Shown: positions 1 through 9,401, counted from the stretch's first letter. The stretch: DNA of 11,357 bases from Entophlyctis helioformis (GCA_025526915.1 JAHLKH010000454.1:1-11357); one strand, 5' to 3'. The notes: generated by a model from the letters alone, not told the origin. Made by a program: numbers and translations.

Positions 1-1355
1 GGGCTTGGGAGCATCCGCATCGATACCCTCCTCCACGACTTCCTCCTCTTCCTCCTCCTCCTCAGGTTCAGGCGGAGCCAAGGCGTGCACAGCGTTGTTG
101 ACGGCAGCGGTGCCGTTGGCGGTCATGCCAGGGAACTTGTTGGATGTCTTCTTGAGCTTGGCAACAAAGAAGCCGTCCATGTTGTACGTGTGCGGATAGT
201 AGCGGCGCGTCAGCTTCATGGACTGGTGGAACTGCTTGCCACGGAAGCTGTTGTTGACAGAGACAGCTGGTCAGCATGCGTGATATTGCGGCATGTCGGA
301 ACAACAGAGCCACAGAACCACGCACCTGGCAAAGCCCTCGCGGCCAAAGTCAAGGCCGGTGGGCACGAGCTTGACGTTGGGACGCTTCTTGAGCGCGTAG
401 TTGACCACCTCCTCGTTCTCCTCGACCGTGACGGCACAAGTCGAGTAGACAATGTAGCCACCAGTGGAGGAGTGCGCGTCGACCGAGTCGATGGCAGCGA
501 GAATCAGCTCCTTCTGGATGTGCGTCAGGAACTGCAGGTCCTCCTCGGTCTTGTTGACCTTGACGGACTGATCCTTGGAGATGACACCCGTGCCGGAGCA
601 TGGCGCGTCCAGCAGGACACGGTCAAAGCCACCAATGACGTGGGGGAACTGGCGGCCGTCGTAGTAGCAGACGGATGTGTTGCGGACGCCTGCATGGATC
701 ATTGTTGAGGAGCCAGCCCGTCAGTTCAAGCCCATGGCAATGTGGACGTGGGGTCCATGGCAACTCACCCATGCGGTGCACATTGGCAATCAGACCCTTG
801 AGACGGTCCTTGGAAATGTCGTTGGCAAACAGACAGCCCGTGTTCTTCATGAGCGCAGCAATGTAGGTGGTCTTGCCGCCGGGAGCAGCGCACATGTCGA
901 GAACGCGCTCGTTGCTCTGCGGCGCAAGGGCCATGACGGGCAGGAACGACGACGCGGCCTGCAGCATGTAGTGTCCAGCAAGGTACTCGGGCGTCGCACC
1001 AATGGGCACGGGCGAGTCGAAGATCTGGATGCCGACCTTGGACCACTTGCCGATGGGCTCGAGGTTGACGCCGCGGTTGATGAGCGACTGTGCAAGGTCG
1101 CGCCGACGGGTCTTGAGCGTGTTGGCACGGATGACGACGGGACGCGCGACTTCGTTGGCCTCGAAGAACTCAATGACCTCGCCCAGATCAAACAGATGGA
1201 ACAGCTTCTCGGCGAGGAAGTAGTTGTAGCCGTAGTATGTGGCAATGTCCTTGATGAGCTGCTCGACGTACTCTTGGCGGGAACTGGACACGGACGGCCG
1301 CGTGTCAGTGTGCCAGCGTGTCAGACACTACAACAACGACGGCAACAACGACGGC

Positions 1356-1453
<98 letters not shown>

Positions 1454-2697
1454 CGGCAACAGCACAAAGAGCCACGAAGAGCACCCACCGCTCGGGATCG
1501 CGCATGTCCTTGAAGTTTGACAGCGTCTGGATGATCTCGTTGATGCGCGTATGCACGAGCGTAATGTCTTCGGTCTCGATGCCGTCCTTTTCAATCTCCT
1601 GGCCCGACGGTAGCACGAGCTTCTGGCGCTGCTCGATGTTGGTCTTGAGCTCCTCCTCGCCCAAGCGCTCGTCCTCGGCCGCCTGCGCATCCTCGAGACG
1701 CGCCTGACGCTCAAACTCTGTTTCGTCGTCGTCCTCGTCGTCGTCGGATCCGTTGCCGGCCTTGCCGTTGCCATTGTCGTCCGAGTCGTCGCCAAAGTCG
1801 AGCATCTTGGCCTCGCGCGGCATGTCCTGGTCAAACTCGTCCTCGCCGACATCGCTGCCCGCGTCCTCTCCATCGCCCTCGTCCTCCCAGTCGTCCAGCG
1901 TCTCGAGGCGATCGTCGTCGTCTTCATCGTCTTCGTCGTCGTTCTCCTGGCCCTCGTCCTCCTCCTCCTCTTCGTCATCGTCGCCCTCGCCCTCGCTGTC
2001 TGCCCCAGCCTCGGCAGCCGCAAACTCGTCATCGTCGGCAAACTCGCCGTCCATCTCGTCCTCGGCGTCGTCGCTAGATGCAGCGGCTCCGTTCTCCATG
2101 TCCTCGCCGGCATCGCTCTCAAAGTCGTCGTCGTCCCAGTCGATCTCGTCCTGGTCATTGACGACAATCATGTGCGTGCCCTTCTTGGGCTTGGCAGCCG
2201 CACCACCAGCAGCAGCAGCAGCAGCACTGGGAGCAGCAGCGGCCTTCTTGGCGGGAGTGCTTTTCTTTTCGGCAGCGGCCTTGGCACCTGCGATCGAATG
2301 GCAACCGCAATCAGCAAGCGATGCGCACAGACATGAATGGCAGCAGCACGGCAAGACGGCAGCAAGACGGCATGCCAGCATGCCAGCCAGCCAGCCACGA
2401 CGCACCCTTCTTGGCAGGAGCAACGGGCACGTTCTCGAGCAGCCGCTCGTTGTCTCTGGGACGGGCCAATGCGCCGGCGCCGCTGGCCAGCCGGGCGGCC
2501 TGCAGCTTGGAGACGGCGATCTTGGCCTTGGCGGCCTTGTCGGCCATGGAGCCCTTGCGGGGCAGCCTTGGCGCGGCGGGCTCTGCGAGCGGGTCTGGCG
2601 TGATGCCCATCTTCTTCTGCAGCTTGAGGATGGTGTGGTCGCTCAGCGGCGCGGGCGGGCCCTGCTTGTTCTTGGCTTGTCGTGCTCGGCGGCCCAT
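1..2697 (-). CDS. NOP2: NOP2/NSUN1-type rRNA (cytosine-5) methyltransferase, 3'-partial, five visible exons
   Basis: SAM-dependent enzyme that makes 5-methylcytosine in large-subunit rRNA in the nucleolus and is needed for 60S assembly (family knowledge). My exons, in order: 2697-2406, 2287-1489, 1283-769, 689-326, 247-1; the reading frame stays open across all joins, giving 739 codons before the window edge. Residues 1-97 are basic and begin MGRRARQ; about 142-313 are very rich in Asp and Glu. The region from about 340 onward closely resembles yeast Nop2. Visible motifs: SAM-binding DMCAAPGGK at 493-501, NDISKDR near 518, DAPCSGTG with Cys566 (motif IV), and YSTC with catalytic Cys620 (motif VI). 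The tail has a run of eight Glu before the edge. Introns are 118, 205, 79 and 78 bases. Start chosen at 2697 because MGRRARQ looks like known Nop2 N termini; an in-frame ATG at 2769 would add 24 mostly hydrophobic residues and is probably untranslated leader. Identity is secure; the C terminus is missing. Confidence 0.95.
1284..1488 (-). other. NOP2 intron 2, containing the CAA/GTT microsatellite
   Basis: Donor GTGGGT and acceptor GTCCAG (read on the minus strand) join to give [12 protein letters not shown], which matches the spacing of the same region in yeast Nop2. Two CTGAC branch-site candidates lie between the repeat and the acceptor. At 205 bases it is the longest intron in the window, and about half of it is the repeat. 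Its length is not a multiple of three, so retention would read valine codons through the repeat and then stop near 1305. Confidence 0.88.
1355..1454. repeat. (CAA)33 perfect trinucleotide microsatellite
   Basis: One hundred bases of uninterrupted CAA on the plus strand, flanked by imperfect units (CAACGACGG twice on the left, CAACGGCAACAG on the right). On the NOP2 transcript it reads as a UUG/GUU repeat inside intron 2. Translation in frames crossing it gives polyQ, polyN, polyT, polyV or polyL, but no true coding exon includes it. Confidence 0.97.
2288..2405 (-). other. NOP2 intron 1
   Basis: Donor GTGCGT, acceptor ATCGCAG, candidate branch site CTGAT. Splicing restores K-K-G-A-K across the junction. 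Inside, a short tandem of TGCCAGCA-like and CCAG units lies at about 2368-2398 (plus strand). No other content seen. Confidence 0.88.
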
Positions 2698-2743
2698 TTT
2701 GTTGCTGCGTGTGGTGGATTCGTTCCGTGATCCCAACACGCAC

Positions 2744-2757
2744 AAAAAAGAAAAAAA
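2744..2757. promoter_or_regulatory. Poly(dA:dT) tract
   Basis: A6-G-A7 on the plus strand, the only such tract in a GC-rich window. Poly(dA:dT) tracts commonly disfavour nucleosomes in fungal promoters (general knowledge). It sits about 15 bases from the E-box array on its NOP2 side, so a role in keeping the promoter open is an inference. Confidence 0.5.
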
Positions 2758-2770
2758 GATGAAAGCCATG

Positions 2771-2847
2771 TCACGTGGGTGTCACGTGTAAGACATGTGA
2801 GCGTCATGTGTGTGTCATGTGAGCGTCATGTGAGCTTCATGTGACAC
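2771..2847. promoter_or_regulatory. Seven E-box-like hexamers in an 11-base tandem array
   Basis: CACGTG begins at 2772 and 2783; CATGTG begins at 2794, 2805, 2816, 2827 and 2838. All six spacings are exactly 11 bases. Six of seven hexamers are preceded by T (the one at 2794 by A), and the 5-base linkers vary (GGTG, TAAG, AGCG, TGTG and AGCT after the hexamer), so hexamer and phase are conserved better than the rest. CACGTG is the classic palindromic bHLH site (Cbf1, Pho4 and Myc/Max families); TCATGTG resembles the variant bound by MITF/TFE-type factors. Which factor binds here is unknown. Confidence 0.75.
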
Positions 2848-2899
2848 AGCGTCGGAGTGCACTCGGCCAGCCCTCGCCAGACTCTCCGACCGCCCCCAC

Positions 2900-5800
2900 A
2901 TGGCCTCGGCACCAGCACCCGCACACTCGGGCACTCCTCCAGCGGGCCACGACCCAAACCAGCGAGATGCGCTCGGAAACACGCCGCTCATGACGGCCAT
3001 CACGGCGTCAGCCACGGCGGCCTTGGCTGGCATAGGCAGCAGCGGCGGCGTCGGTGCGTCTGGCGCTGTTACTGGCGCCGGTGGCCCGAGCGGGTCGCCC
3101 GTGCTGTCGCCCTCGCAGTTCCAGTCGCTCGCCCAGCAGATCCGCTCGCCCAGGCTCAACATCAACCTGCAGGACCTCGAGAGCGGCTACACGCTGCTGC
3201 ACAAGGCGCTGTACAACGGCCACCTGGCGCTGGCGCTGTTCATGCTCCGCTCCCGCCCAGACGTCGATCTGACGCTCAAGGACAAGGAGGGCTACACATG
3301 TCTGGACCTGCTCAACGTGCGTGTCTGCATCCATGCCTGCCATGGCTGGCCCGACTGGCATGCCCTAACTGGCTGACGCTCTGCGGCTGCTCCAGGCGTC
3401 CATGAAGCTGCACAAGCTGTTTGACGGCGACGATCACGACGCCCTCGACGGCCGCTGGATGCACCGGCGCCACGACCACAGCGCCGTTCGACACACCACG
3501 GATTCTGACTCGGATGAGTCGACGGGGCGTGATGCCAATGCCGATGCCGATGCAGATCCAGACGCCGGCAGCAGCAACGACCACGCCGACGCCGATCTTG
3601 TCGGCAGTGTGCCCGGCAGCCAGCAGCTCAACCCGGCCATGTCCGTCTGGAGCTGGGGCTCCAACTCAAACTACGTGCTGGGCCAGCCCAACTCGGACGA
3701 TCGCACTCTGCCCGAACGCCTCGATCTCACATCCTCGCTCTCGGCATCCATTGCAGCGTCCGTGCATGCCATCGGCGACTACGATCCGCAGATCCAGCAG
3801 GTGGTCATGTCCAAGTACCATGCATGCATCCTGACTCGGAAGCGGCTGTACACGCACGGCTTTGGTCCTGGTGGCCGGCTTGGCCTGGGGCACGAGGAAA
3901 CCACCATGCGGCCGACCGAAGTGCCCGGGCTGTCTGGAGCCGCCGAGTTTGTTGCTGTGGGACCGGACCACACGATCGCCATCCTGGACGACGGCGCCGT
4001 GTGGACATGGGGCTCCAACGAGCATTCTCAGCTTGGTATGACCCAACGTTGCGCCGTCCATCGGTTGTTGCCATGCTGCATCTGGCGCGTAACTGACAGA
4101 GAGCGATCGGCAGGATACACCGTCGAGACACGGTCGCGCACACCAAAGCAACTCACGCCACGGCAGGTGCAGCTCAAAAAGATCACTTGCGTGGGTGCGG
4201 CCGGATCCAAGTTCCACTCCATCGTCTTCACCAATGCCGGCGCCATCTACACTTGGGGCACCAACAAGGGTCAGCTGGGCTACGACCAGCCTGTCCAATC
4301 CACGCCTCGCAAGGTCACATCCTTCCCGCTGCAGCCCATCCTCCAAGTCTGCGCCACCAACTCCTCGTCCGCCGTGCTCGTTGCCACCAACGACGTGTAC
4401 GTGCTTGCCGAATCCAAAACCACGCGAGTCATGTTCCCGGCAACGCAGCTGCAGCGGCCGCTCGCCATGCACAGACAGTCGTCAGAGTCGCGCGTGCCGC
4501 GTGTACGCAAACTCGTGACGGGCAACCACCAGTACGCTGCGCTGCTCACGTCCGGCGACGTTTATATGTGGTCGCCGCCTGATCCGCAGTATCGCGACTC
4601 GTGGCAGCAACTCAACTTCCCGCAGCGGCGGCCGCGGCTCGTGTGGTCGGTGCGCAAGAAACATCTGGCTGCCCGCGATGTCGGCGTGGGCATCGATTCG
4701 AGTATCATTGTCGGTACAGACTCGGGCCATGTGTTTGTTGGGTCGCGGCGCGTCGTTGGCGGCGGTGTGTCGGCTGCCAAGGAACGGCCGGCTGTGTATG
4801 TCAGTCCGCGTGTCGCTGCGGCTGCGGCTGCATCTGGCGCGTCTGTTCCGGGACTGGCGGCTGGCATTGCTGTCGCGAATGCTGTTGCTTCAGCTGGCGC
4901 CGCTGCGATGGGCGATGCAAGTGCCAAGGACGGAACCGTGTTCTTCAAGTACACCAAAGTCCCAAACTTGCAGCATATCGTGCAGGTGGCCGCGTCGTCT
5001 GGCGGTGCCTTTGCTGCGCTGCGCTCTGATCGCAGACCCAACCAAGTTGTTGTTGATCCCAGTTCGCTCGCCTCTGACATGTGCAAGGTCCTCTATCCCG
5101 TGCGTCGGATGGGCATTCAACGGCCCTCACACGCCGCTGAAGCGTCTGAGCTTGAACGGACGCTCTCATCGTCGACCTTGTCGTCCTGGTTTGGCATGGC
5201 CGGTCAGTCGCCAAAGTCGGCATCGACGGATCCGCAGCAGCAGGTTTCCCCGCTTCAGTCTGCCCACCATCTCCTGCCGCCGCCAGCCTTGGCATCGTCG
5301 CTCACTGCCAGCGTCCCGTGGATTGACGACACGCTGGCGGTTGGCAGTCGTGCAGGCGGATACGACGTTGAGATTCTTGTCGAGGGCGGCGTGCGCGTGC
5401 TTGCTCATCGCATCATCCTGTCGCTCCGCAGTCGTCTCTTCCGCCAAGCGTTCATGGACGGCATGGGCGGTGGCGGCGGTCCTGTAATTGCGCAGCACAC
5501 TCAGTCCGGAGGCAAGCGTGGCGGCAATGCGTTCACGGGCAATGTCGACTCGGCCATCAAGATCGCGTCTGAGCCGTCAGAGGATGGACTGGTGTCCGTC
5601 AGCATGCCGCACACGCACCCCGCGACTCTGATGTGTCTGCTCGAGTTCATGTACACGGGTCGGTTCCGTCGGCTGTGGGACAACTCGGTCCTGCTGCCGT
5701 CGTCGCAAGCTGGACGCGTCTCTCCGACACCCAACACAGGTCCGAGCGGCAAGAAGAACAGCGCTGGTGCAAGTGCATATGCGCGTGATCATGAGCAGAT

Positions 5801-7680
5801 GCCGTCTGTCCGCATCCATCAAGAGTTTACGCGGTTGGCCAAGATCCTGAGGCTGGACGAAACCGAGATCTTACACTCGACCATCGAGACCCAGAATGCT
5901 GGCGTTCCGTTGGACTCCCCTGCCTACTTTTCCACGAGCGACCGGTTCCGCACGTCGTTCACGTCCCTGTCACGACCGCCGTTCCGACACGCATTCACCG
6001 ACGTTGTTGTTGAGATTGAGGGCGGCGACACAGTCGCAGCACATGCCGTTATCCTTGCATCGCGATGTCAGTTCTTTGATGCTGTGCTTGGCCGGTACGC
6101 TGCATGGCACCTGCCGACACACGAGGACACGGACATGCCTGTCGTGCGACTGCCGCATCTGTCGCGGCGCGTGTTCGACACGGTGCTTGCATGGATCTAC
6201 GGCGATGTGCGCGATCCGAGCCAGCTGCTGTCGTTGCACCGGTCGCGCAGTGGGCTTTCCCTGCAAGACGATGATGCGAGCGAGGCCGATGGCGACGAGG
6301 ACGGTAACGAGGAGCATGCTGATATGGCTGCGTTTGTGGTGTATGTACTGGACGTGCTTGCGGCGTCGAATGAGCTCCTGCTTGACCAGCTCAAGGATAT
6401 CTGCAGCACGGTGCTGTGTCGTGTCATGGACATCAAGAATGTGATTGCCATTCTCGAATTTGCCGAGCTCTACCACGCATACAAGCTCAAGCACGCCTGC
6501 CTTGATTTCAGTAAGTGCTGCACAACACCGGCTGTCATTATTGCTTGTGTTGCTGACCATGGCAATGCATACGGCAGTTTGCTGGAACCTGGAAACGTTT
6601 CTGGAGGGCCGCTCGCTGCTGGATCTGAGCGACGACCTGGTGCTTGAGATCCAGCAGCAGATGCATGAATTGCAAGTCCGCAAGCTGCCCATCATGCGCG
6701 GTCCGCACGGGTACTATGCTCAGCTGCGGCAGCGTGCAGTGCGCGCCGAGGAGATTGCAAAAGACCGGAAACGCCAGGAACATGAAGAGCGGCGCCGGCT
6801 TGCTGCCGAGCTGCTTGCACGGCCCATTGTTCCACCCAGCCCCGAGACCATGGCGATTGGATCGCTGTCGTCGTCGTTGCAGTCGCCTGTTGTGCGGCCC
6901 AACGGGCAGCTGCGATGCGCTGCGCCAGACCCGTTTGTGCTGGATGGCGGCGATGCTGCGAGTGCAGGCGATGGTGCACGGGACGACGACAGCATCTTCC
7001 AACTGGACATGGACACCGATGCTGCGGCGGCTGCGTCGCGATCGCCCGCCCTATCGGCGGTGTCGTTCTCGGGATCTGTTTCTGGGCATGGCGCGCGGCG
7101 GTCGTCTGATGCTGGCATTGCGACGTCCCTGTCGACATCCGCGCCACGCAAGGGCAAGCCCGTGTGGGTCAAGCTGGACGGCGATCTGGAGATGGATAGT
7201 CCGCGCATTGCACCATCGACGTCGGTCGACTCTAGCCCATCGCCGCAGCTGGCGCCGTCTTCCGGTGGACGTGTGTGGTCACCCGTCACCAAGGCGCAGG
7301 ACCACAAGTGAGATGGCTGGCATGGACTGTTGCCTCTTGTCGTTTCTGACATTGATCTGCTTGGCAGGGGTCGGCCGTCATTGCGCAACATCATGAACGA
7401 AGCTCTTGAGCAGCACGGACCACTGGCTCAGCCAGCTGCTCATCCTGCCATGGATGCTGGCCGTCCGCCTGTGCCCAATCCTACCAAACGGAGCCCGGCG
7501 TTCGCGCCAGTCTCTGCCAGCATGTCGCAGACCTTTTCGCCGCGTGGTAGTGCATCGAACGCGCCGCCTCTCCAGTCGCAGCCGCCATTCTTCCTTGGCG
7601 AGCCGCACGAGCTGTTTTCACTGCCTGCCGCACCAGCAGCACCCAAGCTCAGCCAGAAGCAGCGCAAGCAGCAGGCGCGT

Positions 7681-7711
<31 letters not shown>

Positions 7712-8533
7712 CTCCAGTCCAGCAGCCAGTTCCACCGTCGCCACCGACCAAGGCGTGGGGAGCCGTGTCGACTGCCGTTGAGGATGCCGCTGTTGCGCCG
7801 GTTGCAGCCGCCACGGCATCTGGAGCCAAGAGTTTGCGCCAGATCCAGGAGGAGGAGGAGATGTTCAGACGCATGAAGGTCAGCAACACACAGGCACGCG
7901 CCAGTCTTTTGAGTCCAGCCGTCATGTCGGCCGAGTCAAAGTAAGTTTGCACGCGTTCTGCTTGCCGATCATGGAATGCTGGCTGACTGCGTGCTGGGTT
8001 TGTTGGGCAGATCTGGCTCGTCCATGCCTGGATGGACTGGATCGGGATGGAACACGTCACCGTCACCCGTGCCATCTGTCCCAACGGCATTCTCCGTCTC
8101 GCCCGCGCCGACCTCCATGGCACGCTCAAGCCCGGCCAGCAGCAAGGCAGACCGCAGTCTGTATCCGTTCAACGAGTCAGCGCCATCGCCAACCAAGCGG
8201 CACAGCAGCGGTACGATCCTCGTGTCGTTTGGATCGCCCATGATCACACCGACTCAGACGGCCGACCGAGGCAGATCAACACCGTCGCCCTCCCCCCAGC
8301 AGCAACAGCAACAGCAGCAAAAGCCTCTGCCGAAACAAGGCAAACGGGTCTCGCTCGTGAGCATCCAGCGCGAGCAAGAGAACCAAGCGCAAGCGCAGAT
8401 CCGCATGCTCAAGAAACCGCTGTCGCGCATCCAGATCGAGGAGACTGCCATGCGGCAGATCCGGGAATTCTACATGGCGACGCAGGTGCTCGGCGAAGGC
8501 GAGTGGGTGACAATTCACAACCACGAATCCTGA
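2900..8533 (+). CDS. IBTK-like protein: ankyrin, RCC1 and two BTB domains, 1759 residues, six exons
   Basis: Likely substrate adaptor of a cullin-3 ubiquitin ligase, by analogy with human IBTK and fission-yeast Btb3. Exons: 2900-3316, 3396-4035, 4114-6510, 6578-7307, 7368-7940, 8011-8533; every junction keeps frame. Order of parts: ankyrin-type repeats at about 20-45 and 88-139 (GYTLLHKALYNGHLALALF), split by a Gly/Ala/Ser linker; an Asp/His-rich linker; RCC1-type blades from about 222 to 510 (VWSWGSN, LYTHGFGPGGRLGLG, VWTWGSN, IYTWGTNKGQLGY, weak VYMW); BTB1 from 769 (YDVEILVEGG); BTB2 from 982 (DVVVEIEGG); a helical region to about 1175; a likely coiled coil at 1197-1237; then a disordered Ser/Pro/Gln tail ending in IQIEETAMRQIREFY at 1726-1740, resembling the IBTK C terminus. 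Human IBTK is 1353 residues; the excess here is linker and tail. Introns are 79, 78, 67, 60 and 70 bases. Confidence 0.88.
4036..4113 (+). other. IBTK-like intron 2, stop-free and a multiple of three
   Basis: Donor GTATGA, acceptor CGGCAG, and a TAACTGAC branch-site candidate at about 4090-4097. Removing it joins HSQLG to YTVETRSRTPKQL, restoring an RCC1 blade. At 78 bases it has no in-frame stop, so an unspliced message would insert 26 Cys- and Arg-rich residues with no frameshift. I treat it as an intron because the insert has no RCC1 character and its signals match neighbouring introns. Confidence 0.8.
7684..7710 (+). repeat. (CAG)9 run encoding polyglutamine
   Basis: Nine perfect CAG codons in exon 5 of the IBTK-like gene, in the disordered tail after a Lys/Gln-rich stretch (SQKQRKQQARD). 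A mixed CAG/CAA run of eight Gln codons follows in exon 6 at 8297-8320. The uninterrupted CAG run could vary in length between strains. Confidence 0.9.
8297..8320 (+). repeat. Mixed CAG/CAA run encoding eight glutamines
   Basis: In exon 6 of the IBTK-like gene, between a Ser/Pro stretch and a Lys-rich patch (KPLPKQGKR). The CAA interruptions suggest an older, more stable repeat than the pure CAG run in exon 5. Confidence 0.85.
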
Positions 8534-8538
8534 ATAAA
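8533..8538 (+). terminator. Polyadenylation signal AATAAA overlapping the IBTK-like stop codon
   Basis: The last base of the TGA stop is the first base of AATAAA. Cleavage usually occurs 10-30 bases downstream, implying a 3' UTR of only a few dozen bases, ending before the next start codon at 8621. The 87-base gap to that gene holds only CA-rich sequence (repeated ACGCACAACGC) and no promoter box I recognise. Confidence 0.65.
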
Positions 8539-8620
8539 GCTGCAGCTTGAACGCACAACGCACAACGCGAATCACACGACAGCCTCCCACGACCACAGCA
8601 ACACAGAAGTGACGCACACG

Positions 8621-9401
8621 ATGGCTTACCAACAACAACCGCAGATGGCTCAGCCCGGCACAGTAAGTAGGGGCACCGTAGCATGCTGTGCGTCACTGGC
8701 TCGACGCTCGACGGCTGACATGCCAGCGGCATGTACCACGCTCGCCACCACCCGCTCCGACGTGTTTTGCCAACCCATGCAACAACACAGACCGTGATTA
8801 TCGTCCAGGGCGGCTCTGGCGCACCGCAGGGCGAGCCTCGCGAGTGGACGTACGGCCTCTTCTCGTGCTTCGAGGACTGCGGCAAGTGCTGCTTCAGCTG
8901 CTGCTGCCCGTGCTTTGCCTATGGCGAAATCAAAAACACTCTCAACCGCACCGACGGTGCCTGCAATTCTGTATGTGTTGCTGGTAGTATTCGTGGTGGT
9001 TTTGGCGGTATCGGTGGTGTCGCGTTGGTTGCATGAATCTGGCATGACGGCCATGAACTGACACATGAGTTGGTGGATATGGCACGCTTTGATGGGAGCA
9101 GGACTGCTGCGTGGCGTTTCTTATGGGGTACATTGGCTGCTGGTGCTTCCTCGGTGGGTCCAACCGCACAACAATCCGCTCCAAGTTCAACATCCGTGTA
9201 AGCGATGCGCTCTTGGCTCGTTCTCCAAATGCTGTTGCTGCATGTCTGCGCACCATGACTCTGACTCGCCGATACTTCACACGCCATACCCTGCAGGCTG
9301 GAAGCTGCGGCGACTGCTGCATCCACTGCTGCTGTGCGACGTGCGCGCTCACGCAAGAGATGCGCGAGGTCGAGGCCATGAAGCAGGCCGGCAGACTCTA
9401 G
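8621..9401 (+). CDS. PLAC8-family cysteine-rich protein A, 140 residues, four exons
   Basis: Small cysteine-rich protein of the PLAC8 (Cys-rich / FCR1-like) family. Members associate with membranes and act in metal export, cell-size control or calcium responses in different organisms; no specific role can be assigned here. Exons: 8621-8662, 8791-8970, 9102-9197, 9297-9401; all joins are phase 0. Twenty of 140 residues are Cys. Visible: CCCPC at 51-55 within the first Cys cluster, a hydrophobic Cys/Trp segment at 76-93 (AFLMGYIGCWCF) that may sit in the membrane, NRTTIRSKFNIR, and the C-terminal hallmark CGDCCIHCCCATCALTQE at 110-127. Introns of 128, 131 and 99 bases each contain CTGAC. An alternative in-frame acceptor before GGC at 8809 would remove TVIIVQ. 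Confidence 0.85.

Larger units (their letters stand above)
2698..2899. promoter_or_regulatory. Divergent promoter shared by NOP2 and the IBTK-like gene
   Basis: Only 202 bases separate the two start codons, which point away from each other, so both promoters and both 5' leaders must lie here unless there are distant upstream exons. The NOP2-proximal part holds a poly(dA) tract at 2744-2757, and the centre holds the phased E-box array. I see no TATA box. No long coding sequence is supported here. Confidence 0.8.

Noticed and set aside
1355..1454. CRISPR array or mobile-element end
   Set aside because: It is a pure triplet repeat with no spacers, no terminal inverted repeats and no transposase nearby.
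677..1513. Plus-strand open frame of 278 codons with a long polyglutamine run
   Set aside because: It is antisense to NOP2 exon 3 and intron 2; the polyQ is only the (CAA)33 repeat. No recognisable domain, whereas the minus strand encodes the conserved methyltransferase.
1328..2167. Minus-strand Thr/Arg- and Leu-rich frame overlapping NOP2
   Set aside because: Frame-shifted shadow of the acidic region and the GTT repeat, with no start context and no family resemblance.
1753..2730. Plus-strand serine-rich open frame of 325 codons
   Set aside because: It is the antisense of the NOP2 Asp/Glu-rich region: GAC, GAT and GAG codons read backwards as TCG, ATC and CTC. It also crosses NOP2 intron 1.
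2771..2847. tRNA, snRNA or other small RNA gene in the divergent region
   Set aside because: No cloverleaf, internal promoter boxes or Sm site; the structure is fully explained by the 11-base tandem array.
3666..4472. Minus-strand open frame of 268 codons
   Set aside because: Antisense shadow of the RCC1 exons; GC-rich coding DNA leaves antisense frames open by chance.
5970..6695. Minus-strand open frame of 241 codons
   Set aside because: Antisense to BTB2 and across IBTK-like intron 3. No domain seen.
7440..8129. Minus-strand frame with a polycysteine run
   Set aside because: The Cys run is the CAG repeat read antisense (CTG/TGC); it overlaps two exons of the IBTK-like gene.
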